Below, one piece after another: positions 1-9,652 of a stretch of 47,529 nt of DNA (its first letter is position 1; each line of letters begins with the position of its first letter). This DNA comes from Deltaproteobacteria bacterium. GTDB taxonomy: Bacteria > Desulfobacterota > Desulfarculia > Adiutricales > Adiutricaceae. Below the pieces are notes generated by a model. The model was not told the origin of the DNA. It did not search any database and saw nothing but the letters and a program-made list of their open reading frames with translations. The stretch is from assembly GCA_031265205.1 (NCBI GenBank), contig JAISCZ010000057.1, forward strand, positions 1 to 47,529, read 5' to 3'. The position numbers were made by a program, and so were the translations under genes.

Positions 1-260
1 AGGCGGCGCGACGCGCGCTCGCGGGCCTTCTTTTTTTAATTATGACTACTTAATTATTATTAGATTTTATTGCGCGTTACTATCCAACAGAGCGCTTTAC
101 CTTACCGCGAAAGCCGCTCGATTTAAACAAAGCGCGCTATTTGCGTTTTAATTTAAGCCTTCAATTTTTCCTTTCCGCGCTCAATCTTAGGACGCGCGCG
201 GCGCGCGCCGCGGCGTTAACTCGCGTAAGGGGCGCGGGAGGCGCGGAGGCGCGCGAGTTA

Positions 261-289
261 TTGTCTTATAGGCGAGTAGTGGCTATACT
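261..289 (+). promoter_or_regulatory. Sigma70-type promoter of ilvA
   Basis: A -35 box TTGTCT at 261-266 and a -10 box TATACT at 284-289 are separated by exactly 17 bp. Transcription would start near 296, leaving a leader of about 95 bases before the ilvA ATG at 390. Assigned from consensus match and position only. Confidence 0.55.
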
Positions 290-333
290 GTCTATTTCAG
301 CCGGGATTTGGCCAAAAAACGCGAGCGACAGCT

Positions 334-357
334 CCTCCTTTCGGGGAGGCTTTTTTT
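334..357 (+). terminator. Terminator-like hairpin in the ilvA leader
   Basis: CCTCC at 334-338 pairs with GGAGG at 345-349 around a 6-base loop, followed by a run of seven T at 351-357. This is the shape of a Rho-independent terminator, but it lies between the promoter and the ilvA start, so it may be an attenuator. It could also simply end an upstream transcript. The stem is short (5 bp). Confidence 0.5.
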
Positions 358-389
358 GATCCCGGCCTTATTTATTCCAGCGGCGTTCC

Positions 390-1982
390 ATGACCACTCA
401 TCCCCCTTTAACGGCGAACCTCAACGGCCCCCAGGTCAAAGTGTCCGAACTCTTCCGCCAAGTCATGAAGGCGAGGACGCGCGTCTATCGGCTTTTTCCC
501 CCCACCCCCCTCGAGATCCACCCCATGCCCGAGGGCTGGAAAATGCTGCTCAAGCGCGAGGATTTGTCCCGGGTTCATTCCTATAAATGGCGGGGGGCCT
601 TCAATTTCATCTCCGCCCGGGAAAAAGAAGCCAAAAAGCGTGGCCTCGTCGCCGCCTCGGCGGGCAACCACGCCCAAGGGGTCGCCGCCGCCGCCTCCCA
701 CCTCGGGATTCGGGCCCATCTCTTTATGCCCCAGTCAGCCCCCAAGCTGAAAGTCGACTCCGTCGCCCGCCTGGGCGGCGACATGGTGGAAATCCACCAG
801 GAAGGGGACAATTTTGACGACGCGGCCGAGGCCGCGGAGCGTTTCGCGCGGAACCGCGACCACTTGCGCGTCCCCCCCTACGACGATCTTCTGGTGATGG
901 CCGGCCAGGGGGTGGTGGGCGACGAGATGATGACCTCGCCCGAGCGGCCCCACGTCGTTTACGCGCAAATCGGCGGTGGCGGCCTGGCCGCGGGCGTCGC
1001 GGCGGTCCTCAAAACCTACGACCCCTCGATCCGCGTGATCGGCGTGGAAGCGGAAGGCCAGGCCTCCATGCGGGCGGCTTTTGACGCGGGCGGGCCGTCG
1101 ACCCTCCCGGCCGTGGACATCTTCTGCGACGGCACGGCCGTCAAAACCGCGGGTCTCCTCACCTATAGCGTCCTTAAAAATCTTTTGGACGATCTGGTGA
1201 CCGTCACCGCCCGGGAAGTCTCCCTGGCCATGGAGGAACTCTGGCGGGTCGCCCGGGTCCTTTCCGAGCCCTCGGGGGCCCTGGGCCTCGCCGCCGCCCG
1301 CAAGGACGCCGCGGCGCTCGCGGGCCGCAACGCGGGGATAATCTTAAGCGGGGCCAATATCGATTTCCGGCGCCTGGGCAACGTCGCCCGCCGGACCGGC
1401 GACCCCCTCGGGCGCCAGGCCTTTTACCAGGTGGAGATCCCCGAGCGCAAAGGGGCCATGCTCGCCTTTTTCAAGACTATCCGCCCCGTGGGCCTCAATA
1501 TCAGCCACCTCTTGGTGGGCCAGTACGACTCGGACTTGGCCTACCCGGTCATCGGCTTTGACGGCCAACAGGAGGATTTCGGGTATCTTGAGGAGCTGAT
1601 GGACTTTTCCGGCTACAAGCACCAATGCGTCACCGCTAGGCCGGATATCCCCTTCCGCCTGGCCCCTTTTCAGCCCCGGCTCCTGAAGCTCCCTTACGCG
1701 GCTATCCTCAATTTCCCGGAAAGGCCCGGGGCCCTGGCCGAATTTTTAGAGAGAATCGCCTCCCTCGCCAACATTTCCTATTTCAATTACGTCCACTCCG
1801 GGGAACAGGTGGGCCGCGCCCTGGCCGTCTTCTCCTTTGAAAACGGCGAAAGCCGGAGCGCCTTTCTGGAATCCTTAAAAACCCACGGCCCCGAGTTCGA
1901 CGATCTTCCCAGCGACACGACCCGCGCCCTGGGGCTCGGAGGCGGCCCCCAGGCCCTGGCGCTCCGGGAGAGCCACGGCTAA
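390..1982 (+). CDS. ilvA: Threonine dehydratase (biosynthetic type)
   Basis: This PLP enzyme deaminates threonine to 2-oxobutanoate, the first committed step to isoleucine, in the cytoplasm. The 530-residue length matches the long biosynthetic form with C-terminal regulatory domains. The PLP lysine is K66 in [10 protein letters not shown]; the phosphate-binding stretch [10 protein letters not shown] and the glycine-rich GGGGLAAG follow. From about residue 345 there are two ACT-like repeats, one starting [11 protein letters not shown] and one starting [12 protein letters not shown], the usual site of isoleucine feedback. The start is the ATG at 390, upstream of all conserved core sequence. A promoter and a terminator-like hairpin lie just upstream. 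guaA follows after 116 bp, probably as a separate unit. No truncation or missing residue is seen. Confidence 0.95.
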   Translation: MTTHPPLTANLNGPQVKVSELFRQVMKARTRVYRLFPPTPLEIHPMPEGWKMLLKREDLSRVHSYKWRGAFNFISAREKEAKKRGLVAASAGNHAQGVAAAASHLGIRAHLFMPQSAPKLKVDSVARLGGDMVEIHQEGDNFDDAAEAAERFARNRDHLRVPPYDDLLVMAGQGVVGDEMMTSPERPHVVYAQIGGGGLAAGVAAVLKTYDPSIRVIGVEAEGQASMRAAFDAGGPSTLPAVDIFCDGTAVKTAGLLTYSVLKNLLDDLVTVTAREVSLAMEELWRVARVLSEPSGALGLAAARKDAAALAGRNAGIILSGANIDFRRLGNVARRTGDPLGRQAFYQVEIPERKGAMLAFFKTIRPVGLNISHLLVGQYDSDLAYPVIGFDGQQEDFGYLEELMDFSGYKHQCVTARPDIPFRLAPFQPRLLKLPYAAILNFPERPGALAEFLERIASLANISYFNYVHSGEQVGRALAVFSFENGESRSAFLESLKTHGPEFDDLPSDTTRALGLGGGPQALALRESHG

Positions 1983-2098
1983 AAAGCCCGGCGCCTCCCG
2001 CGCCCCGCCTCTCCCGCGCGTCGCGCCTTTTATCCATACTTTCCGCCCCACCCCAACTTCCGCCCCGCGCGCCCGGGGGAACGATTTCCCAAAGCCTT

Positions 2099-3643
2099 AT
2101 GACGAATCACGTTTTAATCATCGATTACGGCTCCCAGTTCACCCAGCTTATCGCCCGCAAGACAAGGGCCCTAGGCTATTTCGCCTCCATTCTGCCGGCG
2201 GGCCTTCCCTTAGACGAGGCTTTGGGGCAAGAACCCGGGGCGCTCATCCTTTCGGGGGGACCCGCGAGCGTGACGGACCCGGGGGCGCCCCGCCTCGATC
2301 CTCTCCTTTTGGAGGCGAAAATTCCCGTTTTGGGTATTTGCTACGGGATGCAGCTTTTGGCCCAAAACCTCGGCGGCGCCCTTTCCCGGGAAGCCCACGG
2401 GGAATACGGGCCCGCGTTCTTTTTTCCGGACGCTGGCTCCCCCCTCTTTAAGGGCTTAGGGACGGCTAAATCCTGGCGCGTCTGGATGAGCCACGGGGAT
2501 CGGGTGACCCAGGCGCCCCCCGATTTTCGGGTAATAGGGAAAACAGGCGACCTGGATGTCGCGGCCATGTCCCAAGAAAGCCGCAAAATCTTCGGTTTGC
2601 AGTTTCACCCGGAAGTCCACCACACGGAAATAGGCGAAAAAGTCCTCCGCAATTTTCTCGCGCTCGCGGGTCTCTCGCCCGACTGGCGCATGTCCTCCTT
2701 CGCCAAGGAGGCCACGGCCGAGATCGCCCGGGTCGTCGGGCCCGACCGCAAGGTCCTTTTGGCCCTCTCGGGCGGGGTGGACTCCACCGTGGCCGCGGCC
2801 CTCTTGACCCGGGCCGTGGGGAAAAATCTCCACTGCGTCTTCGTGGACAACGGGCTTTTACGCCTTGACGAGGCGAGAGAGGTCTACGAGAGCCTCCACG
2901 GGGCTTACCCCGATCTGGACCTCAAAGTCGTGGACGCCTCAAAGGAATTCTTGGAAAAATTGCGGGGGGTAAGCGACCCGGAAGCCAAACGCAAGATCAT
3001 CGGCCACGCCTTTATCGACGTCTTCAGCCGCGAGGCCCGCAAGCTCGGGAAAATCGATTTTCTGGCCCAAGGGACCCTGTATCCCGACGTCATCGAGTCC
3101 ATTTCCCCGCAGGGGCCGTCGGCTTTAATCAAAAGCCACCATAACGTCGGGGCCCTCCCTCCGGATCTCCGCTTTACCCTCATCGAGCCCCTCAAATCCC
3201 TCTTCAAAGACGAGGTGCGGGCCCTGGGGGCGGAGTTGGGGGTCCCCCCGCGCCTTTTGTGGCGCCATCCCTTCCCCGGCCCGGGGCTCGCCATCCGCGT
3301 GGTGGGCGCGGTGACGGAGGAGGCCCTGACGCTGGTCCGCCAAGCCGACGCCATCGTGCGCGAGGAGATCTTGGCCTTCGGCCTGGAAAGGGAAGTCTGG
3401 CAGGCCTTCGCGGTCCTCTTAAACGTCCGCGCCGTGGGCGTGATGGGGGACGGCCGCAGCTACGGGAACGTCGTCGCCATTCGCGCGGTCACGAGCGTGG
3501 ACGCGATGACCGCGGATTGGGCGCGCCTCCCCGACGCGCTTCTCGCGCGTTTTTCCACCCGGATCATTAACGAGGTCCCCGGCGTGGGACGCGTCCTCTA
3601 CGACATTTCTTCCAAACCTCCGAGCACGATTGAATTCGAGTAA
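2099..3643 (+). CDS. guaA: GMP synthase (glutamine-hydrolysing)
   Basis: Converts XMP to GMP using ATP and glutamine. The 514 residues contain an N-terminal class I glutamine amidotransferase domain with the nucleophile C81 in GICYGMQ and the His/Glu pair H170 and E172 in FHPEVHHTE. An ATP-pyrophosphatase domain with the PP-loop SGGVDSTV (residues 224-231) follows, then the C-terminal dimerisation domain ending in the family-typical KPPSTIEFE. The length is normal (E. coli about 525). No strong Shine-Dalgarno sequence precedes the ATG. pyrG begins 5 bp after the stop, so the two nucleotide genes almost certainly share a transcript. Confidence 0.97.
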   Translation: MTNHVLIIDYGSQFTQLIARKTRALGYFASILPAGLPLDEALGQEPGALILSGGPASVTDPGAPRLDPLLLEAKIPVLGICYGMQLLAQNLGGALSREAHGEYGPAFFFPDAGSPLFKGLGTAKSWRVWMSHGDRVTQAPPDFRVIGKTGDLDVAAMSQESRKIFGLQFHPEVHHTEIGEKVLRNFLALAGLSPDWRMSSFAKEATAEIARVVGPDRKVLLALSGGVDSTVAAALLTRAVGKNLHCVFVDNGLLRLDEAREVYESLHGAYPDLDLKVVDASKEFLEKLRGVSDPEAKRKIIGHAFIDVFSREARKLGKIDFLAQGTLYPDVIESISPQGPSALIKSHHNVGALPPDLRFTLIEPLKSLFKDEVRALGAELGVPPRLLWRHPFPGPGLAIRVVGAVTEEALTLVRQADAIVREEILAFGLEREVWQAFAVLLNVRAVGVMGDGRSYGNVVAIRAVTSVDAMTADWARLPDALLARFSTRIINEVPGVGRVLYDISSKPPSTIEFE

Positions 3644-3648
3644 ACAAA

Positions 3649-5709
3649 ATGACCCATTTTCACGAAGAGCCGGATCTCCAAGCCATTTCCACCAATACCG
3701 AGCTGGTCAACCAATACATTATCCGCAACACGCGCACCAAATTCATTTTCGTGACCGGGGGCGTCATTTCGTCCTTGGGCAAAGGCGTGGCTGGGGCGTC
3801 CCTGGGAGCCCTCCTCAAGAGCAAGGGCTTTAAGGTCTCCATGCAAAAGCTGGACCCCTACCTCAACACCGACGCCGGCACCATGAATCCCCAGCAGCAC
3901 GGCGAGGTGTACGTGACGGACGACGGGGCGGAAACGGACATGGACCTGGGTCACTACGAGCGCTTTTTAGACGTGCACCTACCCCAGAACTCCTGCTTCA
4001 CCTCCGGCTACATCTATACCCAAGTCATTCAGAAAGAGCGCAAAGGCAAATACTACGAGGGGGAAACCATCCAAATCGTTCCCCACATCACCGAGGAGAT
4101 TAAGCACTATATCCTTCGGCAAACCTACGGCCCCGCGCCGCCGGACGTGGTCATCGTCGAAATCGGGGGCACCGTGGGGGATATCGAGGGCCTGCCCTTC
4201 TGCGAGGCGGTCCACGAATTGCGCCGGCAGCTCCACAAGAGCCGCTCCATCGGGATTCACCTCACCTACGTCCCTTATCTCGAGTCCTCGGGGGAAACGA
4301 AGACCAAGCCCACCCAGCACAGCGTCAAAGAGCTGCGGGCCGTGGGCCTGCAGCCCGACATTATTATCTGCCGCTGCCAAAAGGAGGTCGCCCCAGACTC
4401 GAAGCGCAAAATCGCCAAGTCCTGCGGCATCATGGACAATTGCGTCTTCACTTCCCCGGACGTGGACACTATCTACGAGCTTCCCGCCCATTTCCGGGAT
4501 CAGTCCCTCGTGGAAAAGGTCTGCCAGCTTTTAAAGCTCGGCAAGGGCGCCCCCGTCAACATCGCCCCGCTGACCCAGTTCACCGCCTCGCTCTCCAAGC
4601 TCAAAAAGAAGGTCAAAATCTTCGTCATCGGCAAATACGTTGACCAAAATAAAACTAAGGGGGCCCAGGCGCGGGAAAAGGACGAGAACAAAAAGGCCCA
4701 GATCTACCGGGAATCCTACAAGAGCGTTCACGAGGCCCTCTGCCACGCCGGGGTCAAGCTCAACAGCCAGGTGGAAATCGTCTATTTGGAGTCCAGCGAG
4801 CTGAACGGCGCCAACGCCGCCCAAAAGCTCGCCGACTGCGGGGGGGCGCTGATTCCCGGGGGCTTCGGGCAAAGGGGCACCGCCGAGCTCATCTCCGTCA
4901 TCCAGTACCTCCGGGAAAGCCAGATTCCCTTTTTCGGGATCTGCCTGGGGCTCCAGCTCGCGGTGATCGAGTTCGCCCGCCACGTTCTGAAAATCCGGGG
5001 CGTCAATTCGGAGGAGTTTAACCCCAAATGCCGGAAGGCCAAAAAGAACGTCATTTACCTCATGGAAAGCTGGTACGAGTACCGCGAGGGAAAACTCGCC
5101 ATCCGCGACGAGGACACGGAAAAGGGAGGGACCATGCGCCTGGGGCTCAAGCCCTGCCTTTTAACGCCCAAAACCAAGGCCTATGACGTTTACCGTGGCG
5201 TTTACGACAGGGCCAACCGCCGGGCCGAGGAGGCCTTCCGCTACCTGGAGGTCCCCTTGGGGGAAAGCGAGCTCGTTTTCCCGAAGGCCATCAACAATTT
5301 GGATCCCCAGAGCCTCAAGGCGACGGAGGCCGAAATCGCCACCCGCAAGCTCATGACTATTTACGAGCGGCACCGGCACCGCTACGAAATTAATCCCCAG
5401 TTCCACGAGCTTTTAACCACGCCCCGCGAGGGCCAGGACCATTTCGTCATCAGCGGGGAGGCCCCCAAATTTAAGGTCGGCGACTCTCCCGAGCCGCCCC
5501 GCATCGCCGAGATCATGGAACTCAAGCGCCATCCCTGGTTCGTGGGCTGCCAATTCCACCCGGAATTCCTCTCCCGCCCCTTAAGGCCCCATCCGCTTTT
5601 TTTGGGCTTTATCGAGGCGGCCCTCAAATTCCAGGAGCGCGCGAAACCCCAATTGGAGAGCGTGGCCGCCGGGGAAAAAGCGCCCGCCGCCCCACGGACC
5701 GAGCCTTAG
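3649..5709 (+). CDS. pyrG: CTP synthase, long form with insertions
   Basis: Aminates UTP to CTP with glutamine and ATP. The synthetase domain starts at FVTGGVISSLGKGV, about 35 residues in, so there is an N-terminal extension. The glutaminase domain has C432 in GICLGLQ and H637/E639 in CQFHPEF. At 686 residues it is about 140 longer than the usual 535-550. Besides the extension, roughly 54 residues (about 517-570) lie between the conserved TMRLG region and the ERHRHRYE motif, and about a dozen extra residues occur between ISGEAP and the IAEIMEL stretch. All catalytic motifs are kept, so it should be active. It is co-transcribed with guaA, 5 bp upstream. Confidence 0.95.
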   Translation: MTHFHEEPDLQAISTNTELVNQYIIRNTRTKFIFVTGGVISSLGKGVAGASLGALLKSKGFKVSMQKLDPYLNTDAGTMNPQQHGEVYVTDDGAETDMDLGHYERFLDVHLPQNSCFTSGYIYTQVIQKERKGKYYEGETIQIVPHITEEIKHYILRQTYGPAPPDVVIVEIGGTVGDIEGLPFCEAVHELRRQLHKSRSIGIHLTYVPYLESSGETKTKPTQHSVKELRAVGLQPDIIICRCQKEVAPDSKRKIAKSCGIMDNCVFTSPDVDTIYELPAHFRDQSLVEKVCQLLKLGKGAPVNIAPLTQFTASLSKLKKKVKIFVIGKYVDQNKTKGAQAREKDENKKAQIYRESYKSVHEALCHAGVKLNSQVEIVYLESSELNGANAAQKLADCGGALIPGGFGQRGTAELISVIQYLRESQIPFFGICLGLQLAVIEFARHVLKIRGVNSEEFNPKCRKAKKNVIYLMESWYEYREGKLAIRDEDTEKGGTMRLGLKPCLLTPKTKAYDVYRGVYDRANRRAEEAFRYLEVPLGESELVFPKAINNLDPQSLKATEAEIATRKLMTIYERHRHRYEINPQFHELLTTPREGQDHFVISGEAPKFKVGDSPEPPRIAEIMELKRHPWFVGCQFHPEFLSRPLRPHPLFLGFIEAALKFQERAKPQLESVAAGEKAPAAPRTEP

Positions 5710-5727
5710 AGAGCTTAGGCCGCGGGA

Positions 5728-5758
5728 CGCGCGAGGGGACAGGGAGCGCGCCTTTTTT
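5728..5758 (+). terminator. Probable terminator after guaA-pyrG
   Basis: GCGCG and CGCGC arms about 13 bases apart are followed by a run of seven T at 5753-5759, some 20 bases after the pyrG stop. The stem is short but the position and U-tract fit an intrinsic terminator. Confidence 0.5.
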
Positions 5759-5759
5759 T

Positions 5760-6485
5760 GGCGATCCCGCCCTTTACCCTGGCCTGACGCGGACATCGCG
5801 AGAAAATATAAGCGCCGCGCGCGGTTTACGCGGGCAAAACTCGGCCCTTAAACAAATTCGCGCGCCTCGAGAAGAAACGCGCCAATTTCCCCTTTGTCTC
5901 GGCTCGCGCGCGTAAAAGCGCGCGGCGCCCGCGGCGCTTTCGCCTTAACGTCATTTTAGCGAGCGCGTTTTGACGCGCTAGCGGTCTCCCACTGCCCCCC
6001 AAGGGGCGTGGCCAAAACGCGCGCTAGCGAAAACGCCCATATTTCCCCACGAAAAGCGAATTCGCTTCCGCTTGGACATTTTTTTTTCGCCATTAGGCGG
6101 CGGCTCGCGAAAAAAAGGTTGAGACGCGCGCGCCCGCTCAAGCGCGCGCTTCGCCAATCTTTTCGCGCCGCGCGGGCGAAACGCTTGAGGGATAACGCGC
6201 GCCGTCGCGGCGGCGCGCGAATCAGCGGCGCCGCGAAAACGTCTTTTCCGCGACCGTTTTTTCCGGCGCTTTTCGCGTCAAAAAGGCGACCGCGTTTCCA
6301 GTTTTCTCCGGCGCTTTTTTGGCTTGTCCGCGTTAAGCGAGCGCGAGGGGCGCGAAACAAGCTTCAGTTAGCGAAGCGAGCGAATCTTCCGCGAGAGCCT
6401 TTAACGTTTATTCTTTGGGGGAACGCGAACGCGTAACGCGCGTATCCGCTCGCGCGACGCGAGCCGCTTTAGAAAAGGGGACTTT
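5760..6485. other. Gene-free CGCG-rich spacer
   Basis: About 725 bases between pyrG and the convergent bactofilin gene. It is full of CGCG/GCGC words and short imperfect inverted repeats. An open frame at 6008-6436 translates to an Arg/Ala-rich low-complexity string without domain features and is not accepted as a gene. No RNA gene is recognised. Confidence 0.6.
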
Positions 6486-7061
6486 TTAGCCCAATTCTTC
6501 GTTGGCGACCGCCAGTTGTTTCAGGGGCGCGTTCGCTTTCCTCTCGCCGTTTGGCGAATCCAGCTCTCCGTCTCCTTCTTTTTCCAAGGAAGGAGTCTGG
6601 ACCTGGGCCGCTTTGCGGGAAGGCACGCTTTTTTCGCCATTATTTTCGCCCTCTTCGAGGGCGCCAATTTCGGTTTGGATTTTCGCGATAAGCTCGATTC
6701 TTTCCTCTTCGGTGAAGCGGTGGCTGTTGCCCTCGTGGAGGGCCCCGGGGACGATGCTTAAAGTCTGATAGTTGATATTGCCCAGAACTTTGGCGCTCTG
6801 GTTTAAGTGCACCTCGCCGGTCGCGAAGATATTGCCCGTCACCGATCCGCTTAAAATGAGGTTTTCCACGAAAACGTCCCCGTGGACGTTGGCGTTGGAA
6901 CCCGTGACCAACATGCCCTTGGCCACGATGGCCCCTTTTAAGCGCCCGTCGATGTTCAAAAGGCCCGTAAATCTGAGGGTGCCCTCAATCTCCACGCTGT
7001 CGCTGAAAAAGGCGTTCCATTGCTGCTTGCCGGGATGACGGTTCTTTTTGGAGCCAAACAT
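6486..7061 (-). CDS. Bactofilin (polymer-forming cytoskeletal protein)
   Basis: A 191-residue protein with a central bactofilin beta-helix domain (about residues 20-115), recognised by the rhythm EIEGTLRFTGLLNIDGRLKG, then SNANVHGDVFVENLILSGSV and FATGEVHL. Bactofilins polymerise without nucleotide into membrane-associated filaments that position cell-wall enzymes or help set cell shape. The short charged N-terminus (FGSKKNRHPGKQ) is typical; in some bactofilins such ends bind the membrane. The C-terminal 75 residues are charged, low-complexity and probably disordered. The ATG at 7061 is the natural start. The nearest gene on the same strand is the zinc-ribbon gene 255 bp upstream. Confidence 0.9.
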   Translation of the reverse strand: MFGSKKNRHPGKQQWNAFFSDSVEIEGTLRFTGLLNIDGRLKGAIVAKGMLVTGSNANVHGDVFVENLILSGSVTGNIFATGEVHLNQSAKVLGNINYQTLSIVPGALHEGNSHRFTEEERIELIAKIQTEIGALEEGENNGEKSVPSRKAAQVQTPSLEKEGDGELDSPNGERKANAPLKQLAVANEELG

Positions 7062-7271
7062 TTTAATCCGCCCTTGGGGGTAGGGGCGCCGCGCTTGGGG
7101 TGGCGGAGCCTGAAAAGACGACCCGCGAAAAAACGCGCCCCCCTTCAGGCCTACGCGGGAGCGCGAGGAAGGGCCTCGCGCGCGCGAAAGGCGCTTAAGG
7201 GGGAGCTTTTGGCCTCGCCCCGGGCATGGGCCCGCGGCGAGGCGGAGAAAAAGGAGGGCCCTTTTGAGGGA

Positions 7272-7301
7272 GGCCCATGGGCGGTAAGCCGCCCATGGGC
7301 C
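7272..7301. repeat. Perfect 13-bp inverted repeat, likely terminator stem
   Basis: GGCCCATGGGCGG at 7272-7284 and its exact complement at 7289-7301 flank a 4-base loop (TAAG). It lies 15 bases after the stop of the zinc-ribbon gene on the minus strand. There is no uninterrupted U-tract directly after it, so it may act as a terminator or 3' stabiliser. Confidence 0.55.
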
Positions 7302-7316
7302 GCGAGGGCTGGCTCT

Positions 7317-7514
7317 TTAGATATTAATCCCCAGTTTCTTGGCGAAAGCGTGGGGATCAAAGGGTTCTTTGCACTCATAGCAGTGGGAAGCGTTCCGCAG
7401 CTCGGCGACGGAAAAAAACTCCAGCTCCTTGCCGCACTTAGGGCAGGGGCCGTTAATGAGCTTGGTCTCTTCTTGCATGCATTCAGGGGTAGACTCAACT
7501 TCTTTAATGCTCAT
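7317..7514 (-). CDS. Small zinc-ribbon protein
   Basis: A 65-residue protein with two CxxC knuckles, CPKC and CYEC, about 20 residues apart, the spacing of a four-cysteine zinc ribbon. The frame is open further upstream, but the ATG at 7514 is chosen because AGGAC precedes it at proper spacing and the upstream translation is low-complexity. The N-terminus is acidic and the C-terminus short and basic. Function unknown; such ribbons often mediate nucleic-acid or protein contacts. It lies upstream of the bactofilin gene on the same strand, but the hairpin at 7272-7301 probably separates the transcripts. Confidence 0.7.
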   Translation of the reverse strand: MSIKEVESTPECMQEETKLINGPCPKCGKELEFFSVAELRNASHCYECKEPFDPHAFAKKLGINI

Positions 7515-7886
7515 AATGTCCTCACTGAAAAAAACGGTGGCGGGAAGTCGCCATTCCCGCCGCGCGGCGGGGAAACGCCTCCCGGGGAGGCCCTCCGAGG
7601 CGCGTCTCCCCTTAAAGGGGACGCCGGAGGCCACAAAGTTCCCCTCTTTGGCGAAACCTTCCCGCGCGGGCGCGGGGACGGAAAAAGAAGCCAAGGGGAA
7701 ACGCGAAACTAACGATCTATCATGCTCCATTTAACGTCTTGAGTCAAGCCGTCAATTTTGTTAACATGCGCTGGCGCGCTCGCCCCCGTCGGGGCGCGGC
7801 CCTTTTTTTCGGAGGCGCGAGGGCGCGTTTTTTTCTCTTTCCCCCCCAAAAAGGGCTTTTCGCCCCTCTCCCCCCCACGAGATCCC
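7515..7886. other. Divergent spacer between zinc-ribbon and tsaC genes
   Basis: About 370 bases between divergent genes. The left half is GC-rich with partial inverted repeats (CGCCTCCCGGGGAGG area). An AT-richer stretch at 7715-7770 is the likely place for both promoters, but no clear -35/-10 pair is found. Confidence 0.45.
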
Positions 7887-8540
7887 TTGACCACGATTTT
7901 AACCGTCGATCCGCGCCATTTTACCCTGCGCTCGCTCCAGCCGGCGTCCCGCGCTCTCCTCGCGGGAGGGGTCGTGGGCGCGGCCACGGACTCTTTTTAC
8001 GGGCTCATGGCCTTAGCCGACCAGGCCTCGGCCCTGGGTCGCCTCATCGATCTCAAGGGCCAGCGGGGCGCCGACGACGCTTTCCTCCTTTTGGTGGACA
8101 GCCGGGAACGGGTCAAGGCCTACGCCCAGGAGATCCCCCCGGAGGCGGAAAAGCTCATGGACGCTTTTTGGCCGGGTCTCTTAACCATCCTCCTGAAGGC
8201 CCAGAGCGGGCTCCAGAGCGCCATTCTCGGGAAAAACAAATCGACGGTGGGAGTCAGGGTGGACGGCTTTCCCGTGGCGCGGGCCCTGGTCCGCTTAACC
8301 GACCGGGCCGTCACCGGCACCTCGGCCAATCCGCGGGGCCTTCCCCCGGCCAGGGACCCGGAAACCGTCATCCGCTATTTCGGGGAGCGCGTGGACTTAA
8401 TCGTCGACACCGGGCCCGCCCTGGGCGACAAACCGTCCACGGTCATTGATCTTAGCAAGGCGCCCTTTACCATCCAGCGGGAAGGCGCCATCGGAAGCGC
8501 CGCGATTCAAAAGGTTCTTCCCGAAATTGGGACGGCGTGA
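7887..8540 (+). CDS. tsaC: L-threonylcarbamoyladenylate synthase (TsaC/Sua5/YrdC)
   Basis: Makes threonylcarbamoyl-AMP from threonine, bicarbonate and ATP, the first step of t6A37 modification of ANN-decoding tRNAs. The YrdC fold is seen as ATDSFYGL (usual PTDTxYGL), the KGQRGADD stretch in place of KxRp, WPGLLTILLK, and GTSANPRG (usual SAN.SG). With a TTG start at 7887 it is 217 residues, a normal TsaC length with no Sua5 extension. An ATG at 7758 is in frame but would add 43 residues of low-complexity sequence, so TTG is preferred. The DedA gene follows after 43 bp and may be co-transcribed. Confidence 0.85.
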   Translation: MTTILTVDPRHFTLRSLQPASRALLAGGVVGAATDSFYGLMALADQASALGRLIDLKGQRGADDAFLLLVDSRERVKAYAQEIPPEAEKLMDAFWPGLLTILLKAQSGLQSAILGKNKSTVGVRVDGFPVARALVRLTDRAVTGTSANPRGLPPARDPETVIRYFGERVDLIVDTGPALGDKPSTVIDLSKAPFTIQREGAIGSAAIQKVLPEIGTA

Positions 8541-8583
8541 CGGCGGGCCCTCGCCCCCGCGCGCTGATATTTGGCTTCCTCAC

Positions 8584-9330
8584 ATGGATAACGCTATCGC
8601 CTTTCTCCCGGAATCTTTGGCCTCCGTCGCGGACTTTATCCTCCACATCGACGTTTACCTGGACAGCCTGGTCTCCCAGTACGGGACCCTGACTTACCTG
8701 ATCCTCTTCGCGATCGTCTTTTGGGAAACGGGGGTGGTGATTTGCCCCTTTCTCCCGGGGGACTCGCTGCTCTTCGCGGCCGGGGCTATCGCCGCGCGGC
8801 CCGGGGAACCCCTCTCGCTCTTCCCGCTCCTGGGCCTCATCGCGCTCGCGGCCTTTTTGGGCGACACCCTCAACTATTGGGTGGGACGCTATTTGGGTCC
8901 TAAGGCCCTGGGCCGCGACGGGCGTTTCCTGAAGAAAAAATATCTTACGCGAACGCAAAATTTTTACGAGCGGCACGGCGCCAAAACGATCGTTTTGGCC
9001 CGCTTCGTCCCCATCGTCCGCACCTTCGCCCCCTTCGTGGCGGGGGTGGGCGCCATGCGCTACCGCCGTTTTTTGGCCTACAACGTTTTTGGGGGAGTTC
9101 TTTGGACTCTTCTTTTAGTCGGGGCGGGCTTTTTTTTCGGTTCCCTGGACGCGGTCAAAAATAACTTTACCATGGTCATTTTGGCCATTATCTTCATTTC
9201 GATCCTCCCGATGGTCATTGAGTTCCTGCGGGCGCGCGCTCGAAGGGCGCCGACGCCGGCCGCGGCGGAAGCCCCCCTCGCGCCGAGCGTTTCCGGGAGC
9301 GAGCCCGAGGGCGGCCTTTCCGGAGAATAA
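8584..9330 (+). CDS. DedA family inner-membrane protein
   Basis: A 248-residue polytopic membrane protein of the DedA/VTT family, whose members include flippases for undecaprenyl phosphate and phosphatidylethanolamine. Family signatures are an acidic membrane stretch FWETGVVICPFLPGDSLLFAAG (E and P-G-D conserved), a GDTLNYWVGRYLG segment, and the RFVPIVRTFAPFVAG arginine motif. Hydrophobic helices lie near residues 38-60, 78-100, 165-190 and 195-220. The last 30 residues are a polar Ala/Pro/Glu tail. The frame is open upstream, but the ATG at 8584 fits the family N-terminus. Confidence 0.9.
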   Translation: MDNAIAFLPESLASVADFILHIDVYLDSLVSQYGTLTYLILFAIVFWETGVVICPFLPGDSLLFAAGAIAARPGEPLSLFPLLGLIALAAFLGDTLNYWVGRYLGPKALGRDGRFLKKKYLTRTQNFYERHGAKTIVLARFVPIVRTFAPFVAGVGAMRYRRFLAYNVFGGVLWTLLLVGAGFFFGSLDAVKNNFTMVILAIIFISILPMVIEFLRARARRAPTPAAAEAPLAPSVSGSEPEGGLSGE

Positions 9331-9503
9331 GCGATAGGGCCTTTGGGGCCCCCGGCGCCTCGCGGCGGGACGACCCATAAGCCTCCACGCCTCCTTCAAG
9401 CCTCCTTATGGCTTCGAGGGGCTTCGCGAAGCTTCTTGGGCTCTCAGGCTCTCGGGTTGGCCCGGGCGCCCGGGCTCTTGGACGGGCGCCTCAGGAAATA
9501 AGG

Positions 9504-9512
9504 TGTTATAAT
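9504..9512 (+). promoter_or_regulatory. Extended -10 promoter of ileS
   Basis: TGTTATAAT is a perfect -10 hexamer with the TGn extension, 141 bases before the ileS GTG. The nearest -35-like word, TTGGAC at 9478-9483, is 23 bp away, too far, so the promoter probably relies on the extended -10. The remaining leader (9513-9652) contains an imperfect inverted repeat around AAAGCGCGGCTAGCCGCGC. Confidence 0.55.
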
Positions 9513-9652
9513 CAGTGGCCTTCGCGGACGCGAATTACCCACGCCAGCCGCGCTTTTTCGCCTCTAAAAGCGCGGCTAGCCGCGCGCCGCCTTGGCCCCA
9601 GCGCTCCCTTTTTCGCGAGAGGGAGTATTTATTCTTCGGGAGACGCACGCCC

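Larger units (their letters stand above)
1..389. other. Non-coding start of window, ilvA leader
   Basis: No credible gene is visible. The first 140 bases are comparatively AT-rich and include a T-run near 31-37 after a GC-rich stretch, possibly the terminator of a gene left of the window. Positions 180-260 are dense in GCGC runs. The last 130 bases hold the ilvA promoter and leader hairpin, listed separately. Confidence 0.6.

Noticed and set aside
6008..6436. 142-residue open frame in the spacer after pyrG
   Set aside because: Arg/Ala-rich, no domain or membrane pattern, no Shine-Dalgarno; typical of GC-rich non-coding DNA.
7758..7886. Upstream ATG start for the TsaC-type gene
   Set aside because: Would add 43 low-complexity residues not seen in the family; TTG at 7887 fits better.
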